Shown here piece after piece: positions 56,097 to 64,000 of a DNA stretch of 64,000 nt (positions are counted from its first letter, which is position 1; every line of letters begins with the position of its first letter). The notes below the pieces were generated by a model. That model was not told the DNA's origin. It was given only the letters and a program-made list of their open reading frames with translations, and did not search any database. Position numbers and translations under genes: made by a program. The DNA is taken from contig NZ_BBRD01000001.1 of assembly GCF_000975095.1 (NCBI RefSeq), forward strand, positions 1,507,467 through 1,571,466. The letters are read 5' to 3'. The stretch is from Demequina aestuarii. GTDB lineage: Bacteria; Actinomycetota; Actinomycetes; Actinomycetales; Demequinaceae.

Positions 56097-56206
56097 CTGA
56101 ACTCCACTGCACGTCGGCCCGCGCGAACGTCGGCGAGCATCACCAGCGCCCGCGCCGACCGCGGCAGGTTGCCGATGCGCGGCAATCCGGGCAGTGCATC
56201 AGCGCT
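56097..56206 (-). pseudogene. Degenerate in-frame copy of the radical SAM N terminus
   Basis: Reading the minus strand from 56206, the frame gives SADALPGLPRIGNLPRSAR and continues to a TGA at 56094-56096. It is 79% identical (45 of 57 bases) to 55963-56019 in the radical SAM gene, with most differences in third codon positions. There is no ATG, GTG or TTG start before the similarity, so it looks like the remnant of a tandem duplication. No rest of the gene is present. Confidence 0.55.
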
Positions 56207-56242
56207 CGGGACCGTTCCCGCCAGGGCCGGTCCGCGGCGGGG

Positions 56243-57025
56243 TCAGCCCTCGATGTCGACCTGACGCACGGCGAGGGAGAACTCCGGAACCTCGCCCTCG
56301 GGCACGGCAATGTCGAGCGTCATCGCCGTCGCATCGTGGTGCTGCGGGGACGACACACTCCAGGTCACGTGGCTCACGTCGGCCGCCGGCTGGCCGATGC
56401 CGGCACTCTCGCGCCCACACATCTCTTCCGTGCCTGAGGCCACGAGACCCTGCAGATGACGAGTCTCGCCCGCTCCGCCGGGACGGCACGGCCCCAGCGC
56501 CATCCACTCGGTCGCCCAGAAGTGGTCGCTGGTCGCGGGATCCCACGTCAGCTGGACCCAGACCTCGCCTGCGGGCTCGCCGCTCGCCTGCCATGGCCAC
56601 TGCGTCGCGCGCGCTTGCGTGGTCCACCACCCGCTCGCGACGGCACGGTAGTAGTCCTTCGCACCGTCCTCGTCCGGGAGGCGATACACGTCGACGCACA
56701 CATCGGCCTGGCCGCTGGCGGTCACGGCGGCCGCGAACTCCGGGCGCAGGTCCGTCGCCGCCCAGATGAGAGGCTCGGCACACACCGTCTGCACGGGGCC
56801 CGTGAGCCCCGCATCCACGGCCGGCGTCACCACCGGCATGTCCTGAGCCCCGGGGGGAGCCTCCAGCGGCCCGTCATCGAGGTTTCCCCGCAGCACCATC
56901 CACAGGGCGAGCAACGCCAGGGCGGCCAGCACGAGCGCTCCCGTACGTAACGGAGTCCTCGCGGCCCGGCGAGCGGAGCCGACGCTCGCGCCGCCGCGCC
57001 CAGCGCTGTCCGAGGTGCCGAACAT
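56243..57025 (-). CDS. Membrane-anchored protein of unknown function
   Basis: The 260-residue product has a basic N terminus, one membrane segment at about residues 29-46 and an extracytoplasmic domain with five cysteines and many tryptophans (WAATD, WWTTQARATQWPW). No family is recognised. GGAGGGAGG precedes the ATG at 57025. A much longer minus-strand frame reaching 59353 overlaps the DUF4914 gene and is not real. Confidence 0.65.
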   Translation of the reverse strand: MFGTSDSAGRGGASVGSARRAARTPLRTGALVLAALALLALWMVLRGNLDDGPLEAPPGAQDMPVVTPAVDAGLTGPVQTVCAEPLIWAATDLRPEFAAAVTASGQADVCVDVYRLPDEDGAKDYYRAVASGWWTTQARATQWPWQASGEPAGEVWVQLTWDPATSDHFWATEWMALGPCRPGGAGETRHLQGLVASGTEEMCGRESAGIGQPAADVSHVTWSVSSPQHHDATAMTLDIAVPEGEVPEFSLAVRQVDIEG

Positions 57026-57230
57026 GCCGCCTCCCTCCAGGTCTGTCACCACCGATGCGGTCGTGGCTCGGAATGGCCTGGCGTGAGCATAGGGCCGCCA
57101 GACCCACGGAGGGAGGAGGCGGTCGCCACGACCTCGCGCCTGCATCGATCCGGAGACGCTCAGCCGGGCAAGCGCACCCCAGCCCACGCCCGCATCGGGC
57201 CTCCGCCATGAGCACTGGGACGTAGGTCCC

Positions 57231-57258
57231 TTGACCCTTTCTTGACGAACGCCATACT
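57231..57258 (+). promoter_or_regulatory. Probable promoter of the leader ORF-DUF4914 unit
   Basis: TTGACC (57231-57236), 16-base spacer and CATACT (57253-57258). Transcription would begin near 57265, giving a leader of about 100 bases. The rest of the 336-base gap between 57025 and 57362 shows no gene other than the short leader ORF. Confidence 0.5.
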
Positions 57259-57260
57259 CG

Positions 57261-57365
57261 ATGCAGGGCGACCCCGCGCTCCGGACCATGACTGCCGACA
57301 CCCTCACCGCAGAGACCGTGACACCGCGCCGCTGCACGACCCACCCTTGCGAGGAGCCACCATGA
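57261..57365 (+). CDS. Possible leader ORF coupled to the DUF4914 gene
   Basis: A 34-codon frame begins with ATG at 57261, near the predicted transcription start, and ends with a TGA that overlaps the DUF4914 start as ATGA. The peptide is Thr/Pro/Arg/Cys-rich and has no known relatives. No Shine-Dalgarno precedes it; it would have to be leaderless. It may be a translational control element, or chance. Confidence 0.3.
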   Translation: MQGDPALRTMTADTLTAETVTPRRCTTHPCEEPP

Positions 57366-59275
57366 CCACTGCCCCCACCGCAGCCGCCCTGAGGGATGTC
57401 ACCCTCGCCCCCGACGTGAGGCACGTGCTCGCCACTGCTCCCTCTGTGACGGTCCCGGCCACGCGGGCCGAGCTGTACGCGATCGCCCTCGGGCCCGACG
57501 GCGGCCCGGAGTTCTCGGTCGACTACGACGTCGACGGCGAGTCGATCACCGAGGCGACCGTGACGCGGTGCCGCAACGGCCTCGCGGTCAACTACCCCGA
57601 GGACTACATGCGCCGGCGCGACCCGCAGTGCATGGTCATTGCGGACTCGCGCCCCACCGACAAGACGCGCTTCGCCGACAGGTTCGGGCACGGCTTCGAC
57701 GACACGCGCGCGGACACCCTCGCGTGGCTGGCGCGGCAGGACCTGGTGGTGGTGCCCTTCAAGGCCGGCGGACCCGTCCACGGATCGCCGTCGCTCGCGA
57801 TCGTGCCCGTCAACGCCGCCTTCTTCGCGCTCGCGCTCGTCGACCTGCAGGGGTGGGTGACGCTCGACGCGCTGGGCCCATTCGACCCACGCTCGATCCT
57901 GTACGTCGCGCCCCCGTTCCGCCACAGCCACTTCGACGGTCGCCAGGTGGTGGTCCACGACCGCTCCGAGACGCTGCACGAGATCTTCGCCTACAACCTG
58001 TACCCGGGCCCGAGCGCCAAGAAGGGCGTGTTCTCGGTGCTGCTCGACATCGGCGAGGCCGAGGGGTGGATCACGGCGCACGCCTCGTCGGTGCGCGTCA
58101 CCACCCCGTACGACAACGAGACCGTGGTGATGCACGAGGGCGCCTCCGGCGGCGGCAAGTCCGAGATGTGCCAGGACCTGCGCCGCGAGGACGACGGCCG
58201 CATCCTGCTGGGCGCGAACGTCGTCACCGAGGAGCCGTACTACATCACGCTGTCCGAGACCTCGGACCTGTCCCCCGTCACCGATGACATGACGCTGTGC
58301 CACCCTGCGGTCCAGGACGGCAGCGGGCGCATGGTGGTCGCGGACGCGGAGGATGGCTGGTTCGTGCGCGTCGACAACCTCCGCACCTATGGCGAGGACC
58401 CGCACCTCGAGCGCGCCGTGATCCATCCGGACACGCCGCTCGTGTTCTTCAACATCCACGGCGTCGCCGACGCCACCGTGCTGCCGTGGGAGCACACGCT
58501 CGACTCGACCGGCACACCCTGCCCCAACCCTCGCGTGGTGATCCCACGGCGCATGATCGAGGACATCGTCGACGAGCCGCAGCCCGTGGACGTGCGGACG
58601 TTCGGCGTGCGGATGCCGGCCTGCACGCGCGACCAGCCCAGCTACGGGATCATGGGCCTCGCTCACTTCGTCCCACCGGCGATCGCCTGGCTGTGGCGGC
58701 TGGTGGCGCCGCGCGGCGACAAGAACCCGTCGATCGGCGAGGCCGCCGATGCGCTCTCGACTCTCGAGCACGGCGGCATGGTCTCGGAGGGCGTGGGGTC
58801 GTACTGGCCGTTCTCGACCGGCACCAAGGTCGCCGCCGCGAACCTGCTGCTCGAGCAGCTCGTCACCTACGACCACACTCGGTACGTGCTCACCCCCAAC
58901 CAGCACATCGGCGCGTACCACGTGGGCTTCTCCGCTGAATGGCTCACTCGCGAGTGGCTCGCTCGCAAGGGCGGGGGCCGCATGCGTGCCGAACAGCTCG
59001 AGCCCGCGCGGTGCGCGCTGTTCGGCTACACCCCTCACGAGATCACCCTGGACGGCCAGCCGGTGCGTCGGACGCTGCTGCGACCCGAGATGCAGTCGCA
59101 GGTCGGGTTCGAGGCGTACGACGAGGGCTGCCGCATCCTCACGGGATTCTTCAAGTCCGAGCTCGCTCAGTTCGTGACGCCGGACCTGTCCGACCTGGGT
59201 CGACGCATCATCGAGACGTGCCTCGCCGACGGCGACGTCTCGGACTACGAGGCGCTCACGCCCACGTACCTGTAG
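57362..59275 (+). CDS. DUF4914 protein, PEPCK-like ATP-binding fold
   Basis: The 637-residue product resembles the DUF4914 family, which shares the phosphoenolpyruvate carboxykinase-like fold. It has a P-loop-like EGASGGGKSEM at about residues 257-267, DLRREDDG and the downstream NIHGVADATVLPWEH and NPRVVIPRR segments, and STGTKVAAANLLLEQL near residue 482. Function is unknown; a kinase activity is inferred. GAGGAG is five bases before the ATG. Upstream in-frame starts (TTG 57242) would pass through the promoter and are rejected. Confidence 0.8.
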   Translation: MTTAPTAAALRDVTLAPDVRHVLATAPSVTVPATRAELYAIALGPDGGPEFSVDYDVDGESITEATVTRCRNGLAVNYPEDYMRRRDPQCMVIADSRPTDKTRFADRFGHGFDDTRADTLAWLARQDLVVVPFKAGGPVHGSPSLAIVPVNAAFFALALVDLQGWVTLDALGPFDPRSILYVAPPFRHSHFDGRQVVVHDRSETLHEIFAYNLYPGPSAKKGVFSVLLDIGEAEGWITAHASSVRVTTPYDNETVVMHEGASGGGKSEMCQDLRREDDGRILLGANVVTEEPYYITLSETSDLSPVTDDMTLCHPAVQDGSGRMVVADAEDGWFVRVDNLRTYGEDPHLERAVIHPDTPLVFFNIHGVADATVLPWEHTLDSTGTPCPNPRVVIPRRMIEDIVDEPQPVDVRTFGVRMPACTRDQPSYGIMGLAHFVPPAIAWLWRLVAPRGDKNPSIGEAADALSTLEHGGMVSEGVGSYWPFSTGTKVAAANLLLEQLVTYDHTRYVLTPNQHIGAYHVGFSAEWLTREWLARKGGGRMRAEQLEPARCALFGYTPHEITLDGQPVRRTLLRPEMQSQVGFEAYDEGCRILTGFFKSELAQFVTPDLSDLGRRIIETCLADGDVSDYEALTPTYL

Positions 59276-59313
59276 CGGGACGCCGACGCCGCGCGCACGC
59301 GTCCGGGTCGTCG

Positions 59314-59319
59314 TAACCT
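59314..59319 (+). promoter_or_regulatory. Leaderless -10 (TAACCT) for the GNAT gene
   Basis: TAACCT ends six bases before the ATG at 59326 and lies in the 50-base gap after the DUF4914 gene, so the GNAT gene can be transcribed separately. Confidence 0.5.
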
Positions 59320-59325
59320 CGAAGG

Positions 59326-59820
59326 ATGGCCGATGCGCTCGCCCCGGGGCCACCCGATGCGGGGGTCTTCGTGCGGGTCGCGTCGGTCGACGACGCGTCC
59401 GCGCTGGCCCGGCTGCTGTGGGACTTCACCACCGAGTTCGAGGCGCCCATCGACGCGATCGAGGTGCTCGACGCGCGGCTGCGGCGCCTGCTCGCGGGCC
59501 GTCGCTTCTGGGCACTGCTCGCGGGCGACCCTGCGGTGGGGTTCGTGACGCTCGCGATGAGGGAGTCGGCGCTCAGCGCGGGCCCGGTCGCCTACCTCGA
59601 GGACTTCTCCGTCGTGCCCCATCTCCGTGGGCGCGGCATCGGCTCCGCACTGATGGGCCGGCTGCTCGAGGAGGTATCGCGGCGCGGCATCGCCATGGTC
59701 GAGATCGGTGTGGACGAACCCGACGACGGTGCGCTGCGCTTCTACGAGCGTCACGGGTTCGTGCACCGCGACCCCGACACGGGCGACCGCGCCTTCTACC
59801 TGTACCGCGAGTGCGGCTGA
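59326..59820 (+). CDS. GNAT family N-acetyltransferase
   Basis: The 164-residue product is a single GNAT domain with FSVVPHLRGRGIGSALMGRL as the acetyl-CoA binding loop (about residues 91-110) and a GALRFYERHGF C-terminal strand. It is similar in type to the GNAT at 36807 but not close in sequence. The start is set by a leaderless -10. The substrate is unknown. Confidence 0.85.
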   Translation: MADALAPGPPDAGVFVRVASVDDASALARLLWDFTTEFEAPIDAIEVLDARLRRLLAGRRFWALLAGDPAVGFVTLAMRESALSAGPVAYLEDFSVVPHLRGRGIGSALMGRLLEEVSRRGIAMVEIGVDEPDDGALRFYERHGFVHRDPDTGDRAFYLYRECG

Positions 59821-59871
59821 CCCGGCCCGCACGGACCGCGGCGCGGACCACCCGCGGCCCCGATACGTGAC

Positions 59872-61425
59872 CTAGTGGCCGCCGCCCAGGTTCCCGGCGA
59901 GCCGATCGAGCCGGGTCTGGGTGTCCTCGTTCGCGCCCACGATGGTCACGGATTTGCCCTTCTTGGCGTACTTGTGGCGCACGGCGTCGAGGGCCGCCAC
60001 GGTCGAGGCGTCCCAGACGTGCGCGCCCGAGATGTCGATCACGATGTTCTGCGGGTCGCCCGAGTACTCGAACTGGTAGATCAGGTCGTTGGACGAGGCG
60101 AAGAACAGCTCGCCCTCGACGGCGTACACGCGCTGGTCGTCCTCGTCCGTGGCGTCCAGCCGGGTCACCGTCGTGAGGTGCGCGATGCGGCGAGCGAACA
60201 GCACCATCGCGGTGAGCACGCCCACGCCCACGCCGATCGCGAGGTTGTGGGTCCACACCGTGATGACCACGGTGACGAGCATCACCGCGGTCTCCGACTT
60301 GGGCATCATCTTCAGCGTGCCCGGGTGAACCGAGTGCCAGTCGAAGGTGCCGACGGCCACCATGATCATCACCGCCACGAGCGCCGCCATGGGGATGGTC
60401 GCGACGGTGTCACCCAGCCCCACCACCAGAATCAGCAGGAACACTCCGGCCAGGAAGGTCGAGATGCGAGTACGGGCCCCGGAGACTTTCACGTTGATCA
60501 TGGTCTGACCGATCATCGCGCAGCCGCCCATGCCCCCGAAGAAGCCCGTGACGATGTTCGCGGTGCCCTGGCCCCACGTCTCGCGCGTCTTGTTCGAGTG
60601 GGTGTCGGTGACGTCGTCCACGAGCTTGGCTGTCAGCAGCGACTCGATGATGCCCACCAGCGCCATCGCGAGCGCGTACGGTGCGATGATCTTCAGCGTC
60701 TCCAGATTGAGCGGAACGTCCGGGATGAACAGCGTCGGCAGCGAGTCGGGCAGTTCGCCCTCGTCGCCCACCGTCGGGACGTTGATGACCGCGATGAGGG
60801 CGGCGGCCGTGAGGAAGACGATCGCCACGAGCGGGGCAGGGACGACCTTGGTCCAGCGCGGCATCAGCACCATGATCACGATGCCGATCGCGACCATGGG
60901 GTACACGGCCCACGGCACGTCCGTGAGATGCGGGATCTGCGACATGAAGATCAGGATCGCCAGGGCGTTGACGAAGCCCACCATGACGGAGCGCGGGATG
61001 AACCGCATCATCTTGGCGACGCCGAGCAGGCTCAGCACCACCTGGAGCACGCCCGCCAGGATGACGGTGGCGATGAAGTAGTCCATCCCGTACTCGCGCG
61101 CGACCGGGGCGATCACCAGCGCGACCGCGCCGGTGGCCGCGGAGATCATCGCGGGCCGCCCTCCCACGAAGGCGATGGTGACGGCCATGGTGAACGAGGC
61201 GAACAGTCCCAAGCGTGGATCGACGCCAGCGATGATCGAGAACGCGATCGCCTCGGGGATGAGCGCGAGCGCGACGACCAGGCCGGCGAACACCTCGGTG
61301 CGCAGGCGGCGCGGCGACGTGAGCGCCGCCATCACGGAGAAGGACTCGTCGGCCTCGGGCGCGCCGTTCACGGGCTGCGGCGTGGGGGCGGGATCGGACA
61401 GGTATGGGCGGGCGTTATCGGACAC
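59872..61425 (-). CDS. SulP family inorganic anion transporter
   Basis: The 517-residue product has about ten to twelve membrane segments beginning with the SulP region (FAGLVVALALIPEAIAFSIIAG at about 46-67) and a C-terminal STAS domain (about 420-505, including VIDISGAHVWDASTVAALD). It probably moves sulfate or another anion such as bicarbonate. The GTG was chosen as the first start of the conserved frame. It lies 260 bases after the prfC stop and carries its own promoter region with a strong palindrome. Confidence 0.9.
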   Translation of the reverse strand: MSDNARPYLSDPAPTPQPVNGAPEADESFSVMAALTSPRRLRTEVFAGLVVALALIPEAIAFSIIAGVDPRLGLFASFTMAVTIAFVGGRPAMISAATGAVALVIAPVAREYGMDYFIATVILAGVLQVVLSLLGVAKMMRFIPRSVMVGFVNALAILIFMSQIPHLTDVPWAVYPMVAIGIVIMVLMPRWTKVVPAPLVAIVFLTAAALIAVINVPTVGDEGELPDSLPTLFIPDVPLNLETLKIIAPYALAMALVGIIESLLTAKLVDDVTDTHSNKTRETWGQGTANIVTGFFGGMGGCAMIGQTMINVKVSGARTRISTFLAGVFLLILVVGLGDTVATIPMAALVAVMIMVAVGTFDWHSVHPGTLKMMPKSETAVMLVTVVITVWTHNLAIGVGVGVLTAMVLFARRIAHLTTVTRLDATDEDDQRVYAVEGELFFASSNDLIYQFEYSGDPQNIVIDISGAHVWDASTVAALDAVRHKYAKKGKSVTIVGANEDTQTRLDRLAGNLGGGH

Positions 61426-61608
61426 GCGGCGTTCCTTCGTCTGTTGCGGGCGAGCACGCCCGAGGGGCGTCGCCGTGACGGCGCGGACCCTGGTGGGGAC
61501 TGGACTGGAGCGCGCAACGCTGCGCGACGATTCTCGATGCCGGGCTACGGCTTCCGGGACGGGACCGGGGGCTCGAACGAGGCCGCCTCCCAGCCGCGCC
61601 CCACCCTA

Positions 61609-61622
61609 CCCTCACGTGAGGG
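61609..61622. promoter_or_regulatory. 14-bp perfect palindrome upstream of sulP
   Basis: CCCTCACGTGAGGG is a perfect palindrome in the 259-base gap between prfC and sulP. A second repeat, GGGCG-agca-CGCCC, lies nearer to the sulP start. Either could be a regulator site or a prfC terminator. The gap holds no gene. Confidence 0.45.
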
Positions 61623-61684
61623 GAGACTGCGACCCCGCGCTGGTGGGACGCCGCACGGCGCGGCCTCGTCGAACCTTGGCAGGC

Positions 61685-63277
61685 TCACTCGCTGCTGGCG
61701 TCGAGCGAGGCCAGGGGGACGTCGGGGTGGGCGCGCTCGAAGGACCGCGCGTGCCAGATGTCGCGCAGGAGCGCGAGGATCACGCCGTCGGCGCGCCGCA
61801 CGATCTCGATGCCGGGGTACCGCGCCACGACGGGGAGGTCGTCTGGTGCCACCTGGCGAGCGAGAGAGAACCCCATGGTGTCGAGGTGCATCGGCGCCGA
61901 GAACTCGTGCTCCATGCGGAACGCCGCGACCTCGAATTGGAGCGGCCCCACGGCCGCGAGCACGGGGTTCGCGTCTCCCCGTGCCTCCGAGATGAGCACC
62001 TGGACCACGCCCTCCTGCTGGAGCTGGCCGATCCCTTTGCGGAACTGCTTGGAGCGGCCGGGATCCTTGGCGCGGCCTACGGCGAAGTGCTCGGGCGCGA
62101 AGGCGGGCATCGGCGGGTACGCGACGTGCTTGCCGGACGGGTCGTAGATCGTGTCCCCCACCGCGAGAGAGCTGGCATTGACCAGGCCGACCACGTCGCC
62201 CGGGTAGGCCCGCTCGACCGTCGAGCGCTCGCGGCCGAAGACGGACAGCGCGTACTTGGTGGCGAAGGGTCGCTTCGTGCGCGCGTGGGTGACGACCATG
62301 CCCCGCTCGAACACTCCAGAGCACACACGGATGAACGCGACATGGTCGCGATGCTGCTTGTCCATCCCGGCCTGCATCTTGAACACGAAGCCACTGAACG
62401 GGGTGTCGACGGGGCGGTCCTCGCCTGCCTCGTCGGGGCGCGGCAGGGCGGACGGGGCGAGGTCGATCACCACGTCGAGCAGCTGCTTGACGCCGATGTT
62501 GCTGAGCGCGGCGCCGAACATGAGCGGGGTCGACTCTCCGCGGCGGAACGCCTCGCGGTCCACGGGCTCGAGCAGCTGCGCCTCCTCGTGGGCGGCCACG
62601 TAATCGTCGCCGAGCTCACGGGCGGCCTCGTCGGCGTCGAGCACCGTCTCGACGGCGACGGCTGCGCCGCCGGGGGCGCGCTGGTAGGTGCGCACGCTGC
62701 CGTCCGTCGGGTCCAGCAGGCCGGCGAACTGGCCCGCGACGCCGATGGGCCACGTCACGGGCGCGGGGCGCAGGCCGATGCGCTGCTCCAGCTCATCGCA
62801 CAGGTCCAGCACCTCGCGGCCGGGGCGGTCCCACTTGTTCACGAACGTGATGACGGGCACGCCGCGGCGGCGGCACACGTCGAAGAGCTTGAGCGTCTGC
62901 GGCTCGAGACCCTTGGCAGCATCGAGGAGCATCACGGCCGCGTCGACGGCCGTCAGCACCCGGTAGGTGTCCTCGGAGAAGTCGGCGTGGCCGGGGGTGT
63001 CGACAAGATTCACGATGTGGTCGCCGTAGGCGAACTGCAGCGCGGCGGACGTGATCGAGATGCCGCGCTTCTGCTCGACCTCCATCCAGTCCGACACCGT
63101 GCCCGCGCGGTCGCCCTTGCCGTGGACGGCGCCGGCCGATTCGATCGCGTGCGCGTGCAGCGCGAGGGCCTCGGTCAGGGTCGACTTTCCGGCGTCGGGG
63201 TGGGAGATGACGGCGATGCTGCGGCGGCGATCCGACTCCTGGGCCACGCTTCCCGCGTGGAGGACGGGCGCCGTCAC
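61685..63277 (-). CDS. prfC: Peptide chain release factor 3
   Basis: RF3 is the GTPase that recycles RF1 and RF2. The 530-residue product has G1 HPDAGKSTL at about residues 26-34, G3 VDTPGHADF, G4 NKWD, and domains II and III. The E. coli type has 529 residues, so it is full length. The start overlaps the MerR stop by four bases. In actinobacteria prfC is an accessory gene in many lineages. Confidence 0.95.
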   Translation of the reverse strand: MTAPVLHAGSVAQESDRRRSIAVISHPDAGKSTLTEALALHAHAIESAGAVHGKGDRAGTVSDWMEVEQKRGISITSAALQFAYGDHIVNLVDTPGHADFSEDTYRVLTAVDAAVMLLDAAKGLEPQTLKLFDVCRRRGVPVITFVNKWDRPGREVLDLCDELEQRIGLRPAPVTWPIGVAGQFAGLLDPTDGSVRTYQRAPGGAAVAVETVLDADEAARELGDDYVAAHEEAQLLEPVDREAFRRGESTPLMFGAALSNIGVKQLLDVVIDLAPSALPRPDEAGEDRPVDTPFSGFVFKMQAGMDKQHRDHVAFIRVCSGVFERGMVVTHARTKRPFATKYALSVFGRERSTVERAYPGDVVGLVNASSLAVGDTIYDPSGKHVAYPPMPAFAPEHFAVGRAKDPGRSKQFRKGIGQLQQEGVVQVLISEARGDANPVLAAVGPLQFEVAAFRMEHEFSAPMHLDTMGFSLARQVAPDDLPVVARYPGIEIVRRADGVILALLRDIWHARSFERAHPDVPLASLDASSE

Positions 63278-63702
63278 CGGTCCCGACCCGCGCTCTCGTG
63301 GTGTCGGGCCTGCTGACGGGATTCGCGCCGCAGGCTGTGCGCGAACTCCTCAGCGGTCTCGAGCTGCGACCGCAGGCTCGCGCAGCGCTCGTCGGCCGCG
63401 GCCTCGAACATGCCGAGTCGCTCGTGGGCGCTGGCGCGGGCGGCGGGCGCGAGGTCGTCGCGATCCAACTCGTCGAGCACGCCCAGCAGGTCGCGCATCT
63501 CGTCCAGGCTGAAGCCCAGCGGCTTCATCCGCTTGACGAGCATCAGGCGCGCGATGTCCGAATCGGTGTAGAGCCGGAACCCGCCGTGCGAGCGGGCGGA
63601 GGGCGTGATCAGGCCCACCTCTTCGTAATAGCGGATGGTGCGCAGCGACAGCCCGGTGCGCTCCGCCGCCTCGCCGATCTGCTTGTGGTCGTCCATGCTC
63701 AT
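63274..63702 (-). CDS. MerR family transcriptional regulator
   Basis: The 142-residue product has the MerR winged helix (IGEAAERTGLSLRTIRYYEE at about residues 9-28) and a long helical dimerisation region (DELDRDDLAPAARASAHERL). No metal-binding cysteine pair is present (only one Cys), so it is not a mercury or zinc sensor. It is translationally coupled to prfC and lies upstream of the prfC-sulP unit. The effector is unknown. Confidence 0.85.
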   Translation of the reverse strand: MSMDDHKQIGEAAERTGLSLRTIRYYEEVGLITPSARSHGGFRLYTDSDIARLMLVKRMKPLGFSLDEMRDLLGVLDELDRDDLAPAARASAHERLGMFEAAADERCASLRSQLETAEEFAHSLRRESRQQARHHESAGRDR

Positions 63703-63723
63703 CCCTGTCGTCGACCCACTAGC

Positions 63724-63906
63724 CTATCCGCGACCGGCGCCCCGACTCGTCGCACTCATCGCGAGACGGCGCACCTCGCTCGCCGCTCCCGGGGCACAGA
63801 CGGTGTCGCCGCCGAGCGCCGCACGGTCATCTGCGGCGCCGGCACCGCCTGGCAGCAGCGCCGATGCGCGGGCCGGGGCCAGCGCGAGCCTCGCCCGCGC
63901 ACTCAC
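63724..63906 (-). CDS. Short Ala/Arg-rich frame, uncertain
   Basis: A 60-codon frame whose GTG start overlaps the stop of the partial gene at the right edge (GTGA). The coupling is like that of real genes here, but the translation (Ala/Arg/Gly-rich, MSARARLALAPARA at the start) has no recognisable features. It could be spurious in G+C-rich DNA. Confidence 0.2.
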   Translation of the reverse strand: MSARARLALAPARASALLPGGAGAADDRAALGGDTVCAPGAASEVRRLAMSATSRGAGRG

Positions 63907-64000
63907 TCCCCCTCGGAGGGGCCGAGCGAACCCTCCCCGTCGGCGAGATCCGCGAGCGCCGCCACCGCATCGGCCGCCCGCTCGCGCGGCACGAACACGT
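63903..64000 (-). CDS. C-terminal fragment of an unidentified gene (cut by window)
   Basis: Only the last 32 codons are visible (ending LADGEGSLGPSEGE). The acidic Gly/Glu tail is typical of a coding end, and the stop is followed by an overlapping GTG. Not enough sequence remains to assign a function. Confidence 0.5.
   Translation of the reverse strand, partial: VFVPRERAADAVAALADLADGEGSLGPSEGE

Noticed and set aside
56243-59353. 1036-codon minus-strand frame across the DUF4914 gene
   Set aside because: Its N-terminal two thirds are the antisense of a conserved plus-strand gene; only the last 260 codons (56243-57025) have their own start and ribosome binding site.
61565-61585. tRNA-like T-loop sequence GTTCGAG on the minus strand before sulP
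   Set aside because: The flanking bases do not form a T-stem, acceptor stem or anticodon arm, so it is not a tRNA.

Overview
The window is chromosomal DNA of a high-G+C (roughly 70% by eye outside the rRNA genes) actinobacterium, most likely a member of the Micrococcales. This rests on gene order (a Mycobacterium Rv1691-Rv1700-like block and a tyrS-rrn linkage), actinobacterial families (SteA/SteB, SufR-led suf operon, Rv2578c-like radical SAM protein), many GTG/TTG starts and many leaderless promoters. The genus is not claimed. No phage, insertion sequence, CRISPR or tRNA was found.

Layout. 1-3102 (-): sufR-sufB-sufD, entering the Fe-S assembly operon, with a SufR operator at 3132. 3254-4189 (+): heme A synthase. 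4209-15092 (-): a compact run of overlapping genes, RG-rich TPR protein, HAD phosphatase, small protein, tlyA, nadK, recN, steA, steB/mctB, pyrG, NUDIX. 15146-21065 (-): a complete 16S-23S-5S operon with terminator, 23S processing stem and five tandem promoters. 21151-22416 (-): tyrS. 22651-23797: a divergent pair (uridine-kinase-like / YbaK) whose -10 elements overlap. 23847-27021 (-): a three-gene cassette (M20 amidohydrolase, GNAT acyltransferase, enolase-superfamily racemase) matching the N-succinylamino-acid racemase route for converting D- to L-amino acids. 27125-35686 (-): the full arginine operon argC-J-B-D-F-R-G-H.

35756-41748 (+): accessory metabolism, with two quinone/alcohol dehydrogenase-like reductases, GNAT, NAD-dependent epimerase, TetR and two lipoproteins. 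41773-45565: divergent transaldolase and zwf-gnd of the pentose phosphate pathway. 45599-47123: a small membrane protein and an SDR. 47124-47780 has no conventional gene but holds two short Arg-rich ORFs with strong ribosome binding sites. 47781-49696 (-): ArsR-rhodanese regulator with a perfect 22-bp palindrome over its start, translationally coupled to an MFS exporter. 49737-56052 (-): MntH, YnfA, macrodomain, phosphodiester glycosidase lipoprotein, CPA1 antiporter and radical SAM protein. 56243-57025 (-) is an unknown membrane-anchored protein. 57362-59820 (+): DUF4914/PEPCK-like protein with a coupled leader ORF, then GNAT. 59872-63702 (-): MerR, RF3 and SulP. The right edge cuts an unknown gene.

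The most interesting signals are an apparent AUC start for sufR, the shared -10 elements of the 22-bp divergent spacer, the D-amino-acid salvage cassette, the ArsR-rhodanese/MFS locus with its small downstream ORFs, a leader ORF stop-start coupled to the DUF4914 gene, a degenerate in-frame copy of the radical SAM N terminus, and strong over-representation of the octamer GCCGATGC/GCATCGGC.
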